NCBI RefSeq assembly: GCF_963169125.1
Contig: NC_084794.1
Coordinates: 118,458,358 to 118,522,357 of the forward strand
Origin: Humulus lupulus
Taxonomy: Eukaryota; Streptophyta; Magnoliopsida; Rosales; Cannabaceae
Reading direction: 5' to 3'
DNA length: 64,000 bases
This document shows positions 35,201 through 47,042 of this stretch, in pieces. A model generated the notes under the pieces. The model was not told the origin of the DNA, ran no database searches, and saw only the letters and a list, made by a program, of their open reading frames with translations. The translations under genes and the position numbers were made by a program. Every line of letters begins with the position of its first letter. Within the stretch, counting starts at the first letter, position 1.

Positions 35201-38200
35201 AGACAAGGTGAGGATCCGGGCCTAGGCTTCGTCCGCCAGGAGCTCCGCGTCTTCCTTCTCCTTGGCCTCGAATTCGTCCCGCTTCGATTCCGGATCGGGG
35301 AAGACCAGGAGGTTCATACTCTTGTCCTTGCGCCAGGCCATGTAAATGGCCTCATCGAAGTCGACCTCCAGCATGCCCTCGCCTCCTCTTTCTCGTGGCG
35401 GGATGCTTCATGCGCCGCCTTCTCCTCGAGAAGATAATTGCCCAGTTCACAGACCCGGGCCTTCAGGGTCTGGATCTCCTCCTTGTCCAGGACGGATTGA
35501 GCCGCAGCCACCTCTAAGAGTGTTGCCTGCTCATCGGCCTCCTTTGTCTTCCGGGACAAAGCTTCTTCTAGTCCAGCCTTGACGCGGTCGAACTCCTCGC
35601 GATCTGCCTGGGCCTGGGCCGTCCCCCTGGCAAGGGCCTCCTTAGCGGCCTCCCTCTGATTCGCGGCCGCCTCCAGCTCCAGCTTGGCTGTCTCCATCTT
35701 CATGGCCAGCTCGGCCACCAGATCAGCACTCTGGTGGGACAGCAGATCAACCTGGAGCAAAGAAAAGTTAGAGATTCTTTTTAACAAGTAAGAAGGGGGA
35801 AGAAAGAGAAGAATAACCTACTGCAGTGGCTTGGTGGCGGAGCGCCTGGGAAATGAACAGCACGTTCGAGTTGGCAATCGTGCCGTACCATTTGAGCTGG
35901 AGATTGGACATGGTGTTCCCCACCTTGTCCAGCAGGTCAGCCGCCAGGGGGGCCGTGTCCTGCCCGAGCTTAGGACAGAAGCCCGTCTCGGCGACTAGCC
36001 GATCCACTATCGGCTGAGGAACGCTGAACACTGCCGGACGCTCTGCGAATTCTACCTGAGGATGGATCGTTAGGGCCCGGTATGTGTCGTCCCTCCAACT
36101 TCAACCGTGTTCCCAGGTCCGGTTGATCAGCTGGGACTGTACATCCCGTGCAGCGGACTCCCCCTCCTCGAGAAGAGTCGGACGTATGGGGAGGACAGGC
36201 AGGATGGGGACCTCTTTCACGGTGAGTCGACTCTCGCCGTGTGACTCATCAGCCGAGCTAGCCCGCCTAGTCCGGGGCCTCTTCCCGGTGTTGGCCTCCT
36301 CAGCGCTGGCTTCCAAGCCCCTTTTTCCGAAACTTTGGCTAGCCGCTGCACCCGCCTACAAGTCTATCACAGGGTTTTGGGCGGGGCCGGAGACTGCAGC
36401 TGGCTCCACGACTTGAATGGGGACCGCGATAAGCCCCCCCCTCCCCCCACCAGGAAGAAGTTCTGTCCCAGGTACTTCTTTGTTGAGGCTGGGTTCTAGG
36501 CCCGTCGCCCCGCTTGCTTTCCTGGCAGCTTTCTTGGCTGCTCTATCCTTGAGGACCCGCCTCATTTCGCTGGCAGGAGTAGACATACCGGAGTCTCCTG
36601 TAAAAGCACATAAAAGGGAGTTAGTATGGCAAAAACAAAAAAAGGGAAATAATCAGAACTAATAGTGAACCGGGATGAACCCTCATCTATGCCCCAGGCG
36701 CGACTCAACTCCTCTAAAGCAAAGGAATGGACTCGGTCCCCCATGTTGTCCGGGTTCAAGAAATTCCCATACTGAAGGAACCCGGACAAAAACATAAGGA
36801 CCTCTGAGCCTACGGGAATGGGAGTCGAAGGTCTCGTCTCCCCGTCAGCCCCGAATGCGGGGCTTCGGAGTACTAGCCTATCCCTAGCTAAGTCCCAAAC
36901 TTGGGGAGCATAAGTCAAGATTAAAGGGGAGTTACCTCGCCCCAATATGCTAGCCCTGGGAGTCCCCGTGTTTTGTAGGGCATCCTCGAAGAGCTCCTCC
37001 AGCTCCTCCGAAGAGGCCGTCTCCGGCTGGGCCTAGTCTTTCTTTCGTTGGGCCGCGTCAGCTCGCGTCGCCTTCTCCACTTCCGCGATGTGTTCCAAGG
37101 CCAGTTGTTCCCGGATGGCGACGATCTTCTCGCAGGCGATGCCCCGAAGGTTTGGGATGACAATGGTTTGGGTGGCCACGAGCATCCCGACCAGTCGGAG
37201 GTTGTCATCTGTAACATAGCCGCCTATGTCCAGGTCTTCCGCGCTCAGCCTGGAGTAAAACTTCCTCCTCTCTATGATGAACTTGGTGAGAGGAGTTTGA
37301 GCGAAAGGTCCTGCCACCTGGAAGAACATGATGAGAGACGGAGAAAAAGAGAATAAAATCGAAGAGAAAAAGGATCGGGGAAGCACTTACCCACTCGTTG
37401 AAAGTCCAACAGCAGCGTGGGGTTCTTCTCCACGAGGAACCCGGACGTCATAAACCAGTAATGACGGACGACCGGGGGATGTTTCCAGGAGCTGGTGGGA
37501 GCGGGGTAGCCACTTCGCGGCTTCAGTCTGTAGAAGCCATCCAAGGTCTTGTCCTTGATATTGACCTGGTGCTCTAGCTTGTAGAAGTACAAGATTTCTG
37601 CAGGAGTCGGATCCTCGATCTCCTTTGCGATACAGAACACTCGCCATCCTGCGAGTAGTCGGTACGCTTGCGACAGAAGTTGGAACGGTGCAATCCCCAC
37701 ATACGTCAGGAATCGCACGAAGTAGTCGTGGAGCGGGAGCATGGCCCCTGGGCTGATGGCCAGCGTTCCAGGCCCCGAATCCCTCAATGGACGTGTGCGC
37801 CCGCTCCTCGATCCTGGCCATGCGGTTTTGGAAGAATCTGGGAGTGGATTCGATGCCCAGACGCTTCTCCAGGAGGTACATCATCCGGTAATTCTGGAAC
37901 AGGTTGGGCACCACGTCCATTTCCCACCTGTTACCTTTGGATGTCCGGGACCCAGAGATGGCGATAGGGGCCCTGTTGACTTCTTCTTCAGAGTGGAGGG
38001 TGATGCCTGTTGCCATAGTCGATGATCTGGGAACAAAGAAAGAAAGCCAAGTAGTCAGTACCTGAACCCAGAAGAGTCGGTTGAGGTACGGGGGGTCTCC
38101 TAAGGACTGCTTGGAGCCCCTTCAAATCGGGCCCGGGATCACCGAGGAATCCCGAGACCCCAATTGGGAATGAAAGAAGAGCTACTGAGGCCCCGCCCTC

Positions 38201-38560
38201 TGTTCGGGAAACATCCGAATACGGAGCAACCCGAACCAGGCAGCCTTCCTAACAACTCCTAAACGTAATCAGATTCTAGCAACCTAAACGTGCGAATTTA
38301 AAGAATAGGATAAGTTCACATGTTCACCAAGAAGGTCAGAAGGACTTACTGTTAGTTGTTGGCCGTAGAAGATGGTGGTTGTCCGACGGAAGGAACGGCA
38401 GAACTTCGTTCTTGAAATGGTGAAGCCGACTCAGCAATTCTTCAATAGGACAGGCACAAGACGAGTTCACAGGCGGACGAGCAGACGCTGGGGCCGTAGG
38501 GAATAGACGAAGGCGCAGAATTAGCAGATGATGGTGGATGTCACCGGCGATATCAGACAT
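35200..38560 (-). CDS. Antisense extra gene (aORF) of Tat element, multi-exon, partly broken
   Basis: Read on the minus strand: a leader exon from 38560 (MSDIAGDIHHHLL) to 38350 with donor AACA|GTAAGT. The main exon starts near 38026 with ATG at 38016 (MATGITLHSEEEVNRAP) and runs to 37391; one frameshift lies near 37775, after which it reads FVRFLTYVGIAPFQLLSQAY and donor GG|GTAAGT. The next exon starts at 37317 (VAGPFAQTPLTKFIIERRKF) after a CTTCCAG acceptor. Further blocks hold VWDLARDRLVL (about 36890), MSTPASEMRRVLKD (36586) and a basic/acidic linker. The C-terminal Glu/Ala-rich coiled coil (about 35760-35320) contains AELAMKMETAKLELEAAA. A stop at 37033 and the frameshift suggest decay. 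Antisense ORFs after pol are known in Tat elements, but their function is unknown to me. Confidence 0.7.
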
Positions 38561-38631
38561 GCAAAGCTTGGACAAAGCTAATAAATTCTTAAGATTGCTC
38601 GAGAGTGTAAAAATGTCAAACGAGCATCTGT

Positions 38632-38644
38632 GGGGTATTTATAA
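38632..38644 (-). promoter_or_regulatory. TATA box of antisense gene
   Basis: On the minus strand the sequence reads TTATAAATACCCC about 75 bp before the first ATG of the antisense gene (38560). Position and sequence fit a plant TATA box, with a start of transcription expected near 38605. Confidence 0.55.
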
Positions 38645-39160
38645 GGGTCCGAATCCTGGCCTCTGATCCAACGGACAAGTGTCTCCTCATCGGACGACCC
38701 AGAATCGTGTAGGGGCATTTATGAGCCCTCTCAGGCTGGATCCTCGCCATCTCAGATCTAACGTCCTAGGAGGGGCAGATGCCAAAGGTCGCCCCATCCT
38801 ACGGTCCACCTTAGCCCAGGGGTATTAATGATGGACCCCCGTGCGGATGGGACGCTTCGAGATCAGTGCTGACACCCTAGCTTAGGCCTAGCGACCCTTG
38901 AGATGGCTAGACGACCTTTCAAGGTCGAGACCCATCCACGCAGCAATCATCTGGTGACACATGTACCCCTACCATGAAGCGGGACAAAGGTAAATGTACC
39001 CGGACACTGGTAAATGGTCCAGGCCCGGCATACGGCCAACGTCACTGCCTTCTGTCGCAGACCCACGATTCCAATCAGGAACTGGGAAAGCAACCGTGAA
39101 TCGTCCGGGGGCAAGGTAAGCCTTTGCCTAGCGGCCCCAGGCGAAGGCTTAGGAGGTAAA
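38645..39160. other. 3' internal region of Tat element and polypurine tract
   Basis: No gene was seen. The final bases AGGCTTAGGAGGTAAA (39145-39160) directly before the right LTR serve as the probable polypurine tract. The region must also hold the upstream promoter sequence of the antisense gene. Confidence 0.6.
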
Positions 39161-40050
39161 TGTTATCCCCATGTCCTGACGTGGGCCCGGGACGGCGGTT
39201 TAGGCCCATGGACTGGGCGCTCGAATGTGGGCCCGGCCCAAGCCCGCTTGGTACAGGAATATCCGAGGGGGCACAACCCTAGTGCTCTACGGGGCCCTAA
39301 TGGTGATCTAGGACGGTTTTCCGGGAGACGTACAGAGCTCAAGCCCCGTTGAAGTACGCGTGAATGTTCCCGGAGCCTGGTTCGGTCCGGGCCTGTGGTA
39401 AACAAAGAGGGACAAAGGTAAACATACCTGGATTAGGTTGTCCCTGGTTGGTAAGGGAAAGCGTCCGTGACTCTGAAGCCGCCCCACTCCGCGTGGGGGT
39501 TGTCCCCACTTTTCGTCTGCAGAAAATTTCACCTCGGGATTGCACGCCGCTGTTTCTGATCTGCGCTGCCAAGTACTCTGACTGATCTTGTCCCCTGAAT
39601 CTGCCTTGTAACTCGAAGTACCCAGACCAAAAGCACAGTTTTGTCGAGCGAAGTATAGCTCTAGGGCCACCTTATTGGGCCTTGATTAGTCTTGAATTTA
39701 TGTATGTTTGATCTTTTATATTGGGCTTCCACTAGAGAAGCCAAGAGTATCCATATCTTTGATGGGCCCAGGTTATACCCGGCCCAGACCCAGTGTTCCC
39801 ATGAGTCTATAAATACAGGCTATAGAACACTGGAAAAAGGACCTCTCTTCGACTAGTATACAGTTACTCTGCCAAAACATAGAGATTAACTCCATTGTAA
39901 AAGACTTTCTAAGCTCTAATACAACTGACTCGTGGACTAAGGCTCATTAATGCCCCAACCACGTAAAAACCTCGTGTTAATCTTCTACATTCTATATCTT
40001 TATTCTTGGCTAATATCTATTAGTGTGGTTTCCGAAAATCTCGATAAACA
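39161..40050 (+). repeat. Right LTR of Tat-type Gypsy element
   Basis: It runs TGTTATCCCC...CGATAAACA, 890 bp, with TATA box TATAAATA at 39808-39815. It is followed by the target duplication GTAAG (40051-40055). Confidence 0.95.
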
Positions 40051-40055
40051 GTAAG

Positions 40056-41150
40056 CAATTGAAAATTACCCACAAAGGATTTTTGATGTTAATACCACCA
40101 AGGTTCTTGAATTACTCCACATGGATCTGATGGGTCCAATTCAGATTGAAAGTTTGAATTGTAAGAGATATATTTTCGTTTGTGTAGATGATTTCTCTCA
40201 TTTCACATGGGTTGATTTTTTAAGAGAAAAATCTGACACTTTTAATGATTTTAAGTCTCTTTGTTTGAAACTAAAAGTTGAAAAAAGATTGCAATATTGG
40301 CAAAATAGTTCGAATTAGGAGTGATCATGGGAAAGAATTTGAAAATGTTGTTTATGATGAGTTTTGTAAATCTACATGTATTTATCATGAATTCTCTGCT
40401 CCTAAAACTCCTCAGCAAAATGGAGTTGTGGAAAGAAAGAACTGCACCTTGTAGGAGATGGCTAGGGTGATGTTAAATAGCAAAAAAATTTCCAAGAGAT
40501 TATGGGCGGAAGCTATCAACACAACTTGTTATACCATAAATAGAGTGTTTCTTCATCCAGGTACTCTTAAGACCCCTTATGAGATCTAGAAAGGTAAGAA
40601 ACCCAATGTAAGTCATTTTCATGTGTTTGGTTGTGCTTGCTATATTCTTAGAGATTGTGGAAACACTAGAAAGTTTGATGCTGAGAGTGATGTTGGTGTT
40701 TTTATTGGATATTCTGTTAACAGCCAAGCCTATCGTGTGTATAACATGAGAACCCAAACTATAATGGAGTCTGCTAATGTTGTTGTTGATGATTTCAAGG
40801 ATTTTTCTGAGTTTTCTATAGAAATTCAAATAGAAGGCTTGCTGGAAAAATCTCCTGCACTGATAGAAGATTTGATTGTGCTATCAGAATCTGCATCTGA
40901 TGCAACAATTTCAGATTCTATAGCTACAACTGATGATTTTCCAGATTCTACGTCAAGGAATGAAACAAATCAAACACCAAACATCATCACAGATCCAGTT
41001 CAGAAAGAACCATCTTCCAGAGTAAAAAAGAATCATCCTACTGACCTCATTCTTGTAAATATGGAAGAAAGCATGGTTAATTGAAGAAGGTATGCAAATT
41101 TTGTTCAATTTGCGTGTTTTACTTCATCTTTTAAGCTTAAAAATTTGAAG
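40056..41150 (+). pseudogene. SIRE-type Copia integrase core and linker to RT, degenerate
   Basis: Continues the frame broken at 27291. LLHMDLMGPIQIESLNCKRY (about 40110) holds the first catalytic Asp. A frameshift near 40300 leads to SDHGKEFENVVYDEF (second Asp) and PQQNGVVERKN (catalytic Glu, about 40410-40440). Stops lie near 40452 and 40588. HVFGCACYILRDCGNTRKFD and VFIGYS lie in the C-terminal part. The protein reads on to SFKLKNLKEAL at 41150, where the large LTR-like element is inserted. Confidence 0.88.
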
Positions 41151-43935
41151 GAAGCTTTAACATCCTGCGTTTCGGGTACCTTTAAACGACTCGGGTCGGA
41201 TTTTTTTCCCCGAGTTAAGAATATTATTTTAAATAATATTATATTTGTTTGGAATTTATTTCCATGAGTTATTGCTATCCATATTATGAATTTTGTGATT
41301 AAAAAGTCAAGACAAGACTTTCGGTCTTGGACCGACACGAAAACCCTAATCGGGTAAAAATGTCGGAAAATAAAATGAAAAACTATGACAAATATATTTT
41401 GGGCATAAAATACATTCATAAAAATTAAAGTTTAGTCAAAAATAATAATCCTAAGAGAAATGGAAATTTTAGGGTATTTTGTGTTAAATGCTTAATTTTA
41501 CCGAAATGAGGAATTTTATTCTATGAATGGACCTTAGGTTAAATTTTATTGTGTAATTAATTAAATTAAATGTGAGAGACATTTAATTTAATTATTATGT
41601 GTTAAGTTTTGTTTTTAAAACTTAATAAGAGTGAAAAAGGTTATAGAAAATCAATTTGGATTTTTCTTCTTAGGAAATATTGATTCACCTTTATAAAAAA
41701 AAAAAAAAAATTAAATAAAAAATAATATAAATGCATATATAGGAAGAGGTGGCCGGCCATGTGAGGTTTTAAATGGTGTGAACAAAATTAATTAAGTTTT
41801 AAATCCTATTTTAAATATTTGGGAGAAAGGCAAGTGGATAGTAAAAATACGCAAGTGTTTTAGGATATTTTAGAGTAGTCTAAACCCTTCTAAGCCCCCC
41901 AAATACGACCCTCTCTCTCTCACAATCACTCTCATCTTATTTGAATACTCTCTATCAATTTTTCTCTCCATCTTTAACCTCAAGAACACTAAGAAGGCTT
42001 GGAAGCTAAGCCCTTGGTCTAGAAAGGGTTTCCCTAAGGTAAAGTTTCAAAAAACTAGACTCTTGTAAAATTTTAACCATAGATTTTTCAATAGCTGATT
42101 ATATATGTTGTTAGGGGATTTGGTTAAGGTTTTGAAAGGGTTTTGAAGGAGCCAAAGCTAATAGGAAGATCCAAACCTTAAGCAAGAACAACAAGAGGTA
42201 AAAAATTTATTTTTATGGTTGTTATTGTATGGTTTTTAGTTTAAAGCATTATTTTGTATAGTTAATGCTTAAAGTTTCTTATTGGTGATGTAATAAGGTT
42301 ATGATAGTTGTTTTGTAATTTTTATGATGCTTGTGTGTTGATTTTTGAAAATAGGGACCAAAACCCCCAAGGGTTTTGTTAGAAACCCTAAAACAAAATA
42401 CATGTTTTGAGCTGTGACTTCCAAGGGTTCAAGCATCCACTGTATATTGATTTTGTAAAATTTAATTATACTGTGATGATTTTGAGATTGAGTACATAAA
42501 ATTGAGCTTTTGAAACACTCAAAAATATTTAAAAATGAGTGAGTTGTGCTATTTCAAAGTTTAGGTAAAAAACTGTTTTTTCGTATTCTTAATTTCGGGA
42601 CCAAGTTTGGACAGCCAATGTATAGGGAAAATGAACCCATTTTTTTCTAAAATTTGGTGGAAATATTATTGGCATAACTTAGTATTCCATTGTAAAATTT
42701 TGTAAGAAAATAATGAACGGTTTGAAACTTATTAAGTCTCAAAGTTTGGAAAAAAATAAAGACTTGAAAATAAAGTCATTTTTACCTCATTGTTCGAAAA
42801 TAATTTCACCAATAAAAAATGCTCATTTTGACCTAAGATTTTACAAAGACCTAAATGGCATACCAAAAATAGAATTGGAAAATTTTGGTAATAATTGAGT
42901 AAGTAAATTTCAAGTTATGACCTAACAAAGTATGTAGTTAAAAATGTGAAAAATAAGGTTTTCACACTTAATGTAAAAATGAGATTTTGGAACTTAAGGT
43001 AAAAAGTGAAAGTTTGCTTATTGCAAGATAAAAACTTGGTATGTCTTGAAAACATATTTTGACCTAAAATACCACTTTGAGTTTAGTGTGAATTATTTTT
43101 ATTAAAGAACTTTTTTTCTTTCTAAAAATAAAAGATTAAATTTATTAATAAGTTAATAAATTAAAAAAAGGGTTTAAAACCCTATATTTTGAGAAAATAA
43201 TTAAGTAAATTATTCTTCTAGTAAGTAAACTTGATTAATTAATTTTAGAAAAATTAACTAGTCAAGATGTGAAATTTTTAACAGTTTTCCTAATTAAGAT
43301 AAATTAGGCAATTTTCTTAAAATGATTTTTAGAGATTAAAACCTTAAGAAAAATAAAAGGAAAATTAAGAGTTTATTTTCTTTAAAAATAATTAAGGAAT
43401 TTAATTAGTATTTTCGGGATATAATACTGGCTAAAATCTTTTATATATTTTCCGATTGTTGAAAGTACGGGTTAATAGTGGAACTTTGAAAGAAAAAGAT
43501 TTTTAGCGGATTGTGGGAAAATACTATTGTGATACCCGAGCCTAGGTATCAAGACCATAGGGTAGGTCTCCCCGAAACTTAGGGTTTAGTCTCAAATATT
43601 TTTGTATGAATTTCCTTAATGGGTTTAAAACCAAATAAGGATCATTAATCCTTACAAATGATTTTTATTAAAATGACCAAACTGCCCAAAATAATAATAA
43701 TGAATTATGAGTGTCATAATTAATCCGAGTATACTGTATGGATAACTACAGTATTGGCTAGCATAACTGGACTAAACGTTGGAGGGTGAAAACCTGCTGA
43801 GTGCTAAGGACTCCAAGTAAGTTAACTTATATTGTGTGGCTGCAACATGAAACGAATATTGTATTCTATGTTAGTATAGGGACACATGCACATATATACA
43901 CTGCCGTAGAAAATTTCTTAGAGACATTAGTCTAG

Positions 43936-45835
43936 TGTAGAGTCCAAGAACTTTACTTAGCTAAGATAGATAATAGTATGATAGTATTTATAGCATTATC
44001 TTTGTTATTGTGGATTTTTGGTTCAGACCGGGAATTATTTGGACACTCATAGTAGTACTTATAGATTTTCTAAGTTTAATCTATAGTTTAAGAATATTAA
44101 GTATAACCTAAGGTTTGATTAATGTGACTGATATTAAGGATTATATTTATTATATTATAAGGTTTAGACATCAACCAATAGGATTTTAAGCACATGTTAT
44201 GAATGGTAATTAAGGATTAAGTATTTTTGAGGATTAAATTAAATAAGGGTAAAGTTTGAATGTTATAGGGTCAGTCAGCAGCCTTGAGTACGTTGAGGGC
44301 TTAGTCAAGGCTGTTTACTCCATTCAAACTTAGCTAAAAATGTGTAAATTCGTGTTTAAATATTCAGCGTATGCCGATATATCGCAGCTATAGGGGGCGA
44401 TATATCGCAGCACGTAGATACGGAAAACACGAATCGATGCACGGTCGCCTCGGGAACAAAGGTCCAGGCGATATATCGCCTATAGGGGGCGATATATCGC
44501 CTCCACCAGCATATGTTCAAATGTTTTTGAATTCATTTCCTTTCAGCCATTCAAACTCCTTCAACAGTCCAGCATCTTTTGAACAAGTCTTCAGCCTCTG
44601 CTGAACGATTATTCAAATGATTTTCACTTAAAAAGCCATTATTTTTATTCAAGTAAAATCAAGATATTTTCATTCCCAAACTCTATAAATAGGACCTAGT
44701 ACCCAGCCATTATTCACCATTTGCTCTAAGTTCAGAGGCTGCTAGTGTTAAGTGAGTGTGAGAGTGTAAACACTTGGTTTGGGGAAAAACTATAAGCTTA
44801 AACATCATAAGCTTATCAAACACTTTGGGAAGTGAGTGCTATAGTATTTCGGTGGATGTTAGATTGATCTTGCAATCTTTGAGGTAAACCCAAAACTCTA
44901 GTTTCTTTCTGTATTTTATGTTATTTCCTTTCTCAAAACCTTCTACTCAGTCCCCTAACCTCATTCTTATTTTGGTTAGGGAATCCAAGTTCTTAAGCAC
45001 TTAAGTTGTGGTAAGCATATTTTCTTTTAATGGTTTAGTCTTCCTATTCTCTTTCATTTCATCTCCTTTCTTTAGACTCAATCTTTTTTATGGTTTTAGG
45101 AGTGTTCCAAAGGTCCCAACTCAGTCCATAATTCCGGTAACTTTGGTAAGGAAAATAGGCTAGAATCTATATGTTTATGTTTATGTTATCTTATGTGTTA
45201 TGTTATGATATGTTATGAATATGTTATGCATGTGTTTGTTGTAGGCTTGGGCTTATGCCCTATTTGACTAACAAGACCCCAAAAAGATTGTGGGCATAAG
45301 CCTATTTAGCTGGTAGGACCCCACTAATCTCATGGGCATAAGCTTGTTTAGTCTATGGGACCCCAAGTAATAATGGCCATTATAATAAGTGTATTATGTG
45401 TTATGATATGTCTTTACGTTTATTATGAAATTTATGTGTATGACTATGTGTTAGATTTTCCTTGCTGGGCATTAGGCTCATTCCTTTCTGTTTATGTGCA
45501 GGAAATAAGCTTTAGAGGCGGTAAGATTCGTGACGCTTAGAGGATGTGTATCGATGGTGAATGGAGTCAAGGGGCCGAGCGTTATTCGATTCGAGGATGT
45601 AGTCTTGTTTATGTTTTTATGGTTTTAAATGTATTTTCCGCATTTTCTATGTAACTCTTTTTACTTTAAGTTATTTTTGTTTTAAAGACAATGGGTACCC
45701 ATATCCTACTTATTTTTATGAAAGTAACCTTTGTTTCTACAAGTTTATAATAAATTATGGTATTTCCGCAAAAATGTAAGTTTTATGTATAGATTCGTTA
45801 ATGGTCCAAATAGTCTAGATTAGTGGGTCATTACA
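43936..45835 (+). mobile_element. Solo LTR (Gypsy type) nested in copy A
   Basis: It begins TGTAGAGTCCAAGAAC and ends GGGTCATTACA, 1900 bp. It is flanked by the 5-bp duplication TCTAG (43931-43935 and 45836-45840). The homologous inverted copy B has a single TCTAG (53955-53959 on the + strand), proving an insertion. A TATA box TATAAATA is at 44684-44691 and transcribed-looking sequence follows. No internal retrotransposon genes are present. The TGTAGAGTCC start recalls Tekay/Del-type LTRs, which I infer only from memory. Confidence 0.85.
44375..44499. repeat. Four CGATATATCG palindromes in the solo LTR
   Basis: The 10-bp perfect palindrome CGATATATCG occurs at 44375, 44398, 44469 and 44490. 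Copies 1-2 and 3-4 form two pairs, each joined by a similar CTATAGGGGG spacer. They lie about 200-300 bp upstream of the LTR TATA box, where an enhancer would be expected. Confidence 0.85.
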
Positions 45836-47042
45836 TCTAGTGAGTGCTGATTTAGAAAATATGATCGGTAGATATACGTCATATCCTAGAGAGCTGATCC
45901 CCGTCACACTGCTTGATTTTATTATGTTCGGTTCATTACTGCGACGAGTGGCCAATAAGTGAGGATTGCTGGTTAAACCTAGGGGCGCCAAAATGAATGG
46001 GACCTAGGGGACCTCATGCTTACTTAATCAGTGAACGGCTAGAACCCGAGCAAGTGCTCTGATAAGTTATTCCCAGATAGCAGCCGTGAATATTGGCCAT
46101 TAACTGAGAGTGCCTAGAGACACTAGGGGCTACCAAGTTTGAGTGAGGCTGAACACCCTAGGGGAAACTACTCACCAGCACCACTGATTAACATAGAAGT
46201 CTCTGTAAAACCGTGTAAATTCGATTACACTCTTGGATATGTAGTGATGCCCTAGGTAACTTGATGGTTACCCTTGTGAGGGATTTACTCTTGGATAGTA
46301 GCGATGCCCTAGGTAACACGATAGTTACCCTTGATGGGGGTATTTATTGGCTAGATCTTAGTGTTGAGACTCAGTTCTCTCTTACAGATTAGCATTTATG
46401 CTGGAGGGTGTGTTACGCCCGAATTGTTGGAAGTTGTCGAGCGTTGGTCTCGAATCATATTGTGATATATTATATCTGCTTGCTTTGGAATGTTCTGAGT
46501 GGAGGGATATATTTGTTGATAAGATATAGTTGTGATATAATATATCTGCTTGTTCTGAGATTTTCTGAGTGCAGAAATTTATCTGTTTATATGAAATAAT
46601 TTGTCATTGGTTATCAGGCATGACCATAAGTTTGCCAGGACGCTTTTGTGTTTTTGAAATTGATTGTGTAGGGTCCGGATTCCTAATTCTCTGCATGCTT
46701 TTGTTTTAAGGTTGAACTTACTAAACGTTTTCCCTTACCTAGTTGTTTCCTATTGTAGGTAAGAACAAGGGCAGGGCAAATGAGTGAGTGCTGAAGTCTA
46801 CCTTGCAAATGTACATGTGGACCGACCTTTTGGGAAGCCATTTTATTTTTGGAAATGTTGTGTAATTTTCCTAAACTAGGCTCACTCTACTCTTTATAAA
46901 ATATGTTTGTAATTAAATGTTAAGTATGGCCATACTACTTTTTAAAAAGTTTTTTTATACGGGTTTTTGAGACTTTTTGTTAAATGAAAACATTTATATT
47001 TTTGCATTATTGAGTCTTGAAAATCTGGGTCGTTACAGAAGC

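Larger units (their letters stand above)
27292..40050 (+). mobile_element. Tat-type Ty3/Gypsy retrotransposon with antisense gene
   Basis: Complete element of about 12.76 kb. LTRs lie at 27292-28200 and 39161-40050. The 5-bp duplication GTAAG (27287-27291 and 40051-40055) flanks it in the Copia integrase. Order: LTR, gag, protease, RT, RNase H, second (archaeal-type) RNase H, a truncated integrase, a 59-bp tandem array, an antisense gene, LTR. The second RNase H and the antisense extra gene place it in the Tat group (Grande, Ogre, Retand relatives). Two frameshifts, several stops and the integrase deletion make it non-autonomous now. Confidence 0.93.
41156..47037 (+). mobile_element. Large LTR-like noncoding element, copy A (probable solo LTR)
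   Basis: It is flanked by GAAGC at 41151-41155 and 47038-47042, inside the Copia KEALT codons, so the host sequence rejoins exactly after it. Ends: TTTAACATCCTGCG (copy B has TGAAACGTCCTGCG) and CTGGGTCGTTACA. In copy B form the ends are short inverted repeats (TGAAACGTCC against TGTAACGACC). Without its own 1.9-kb insertion it is about 3.98 kb and has no coding frame. TG...CA ends and a 5-bp duplication point to an unusually long solo LTR. A 59-bp direct repeat (ACTCTTGGATA at 46228 and 46287) lies inside. Because the Copia text reads TTTGACAT after GAAGC, a longer duplication cannot be excluded. Confidence 0.7.

Noticed and set aside
35153..37967. Plus-strand frames across 35153-37967 as possible genes
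   Set aside because: The minus strand shows spliced exons with consistent splice sites and coiled-coil bias; the plus frames are short and overlap it.
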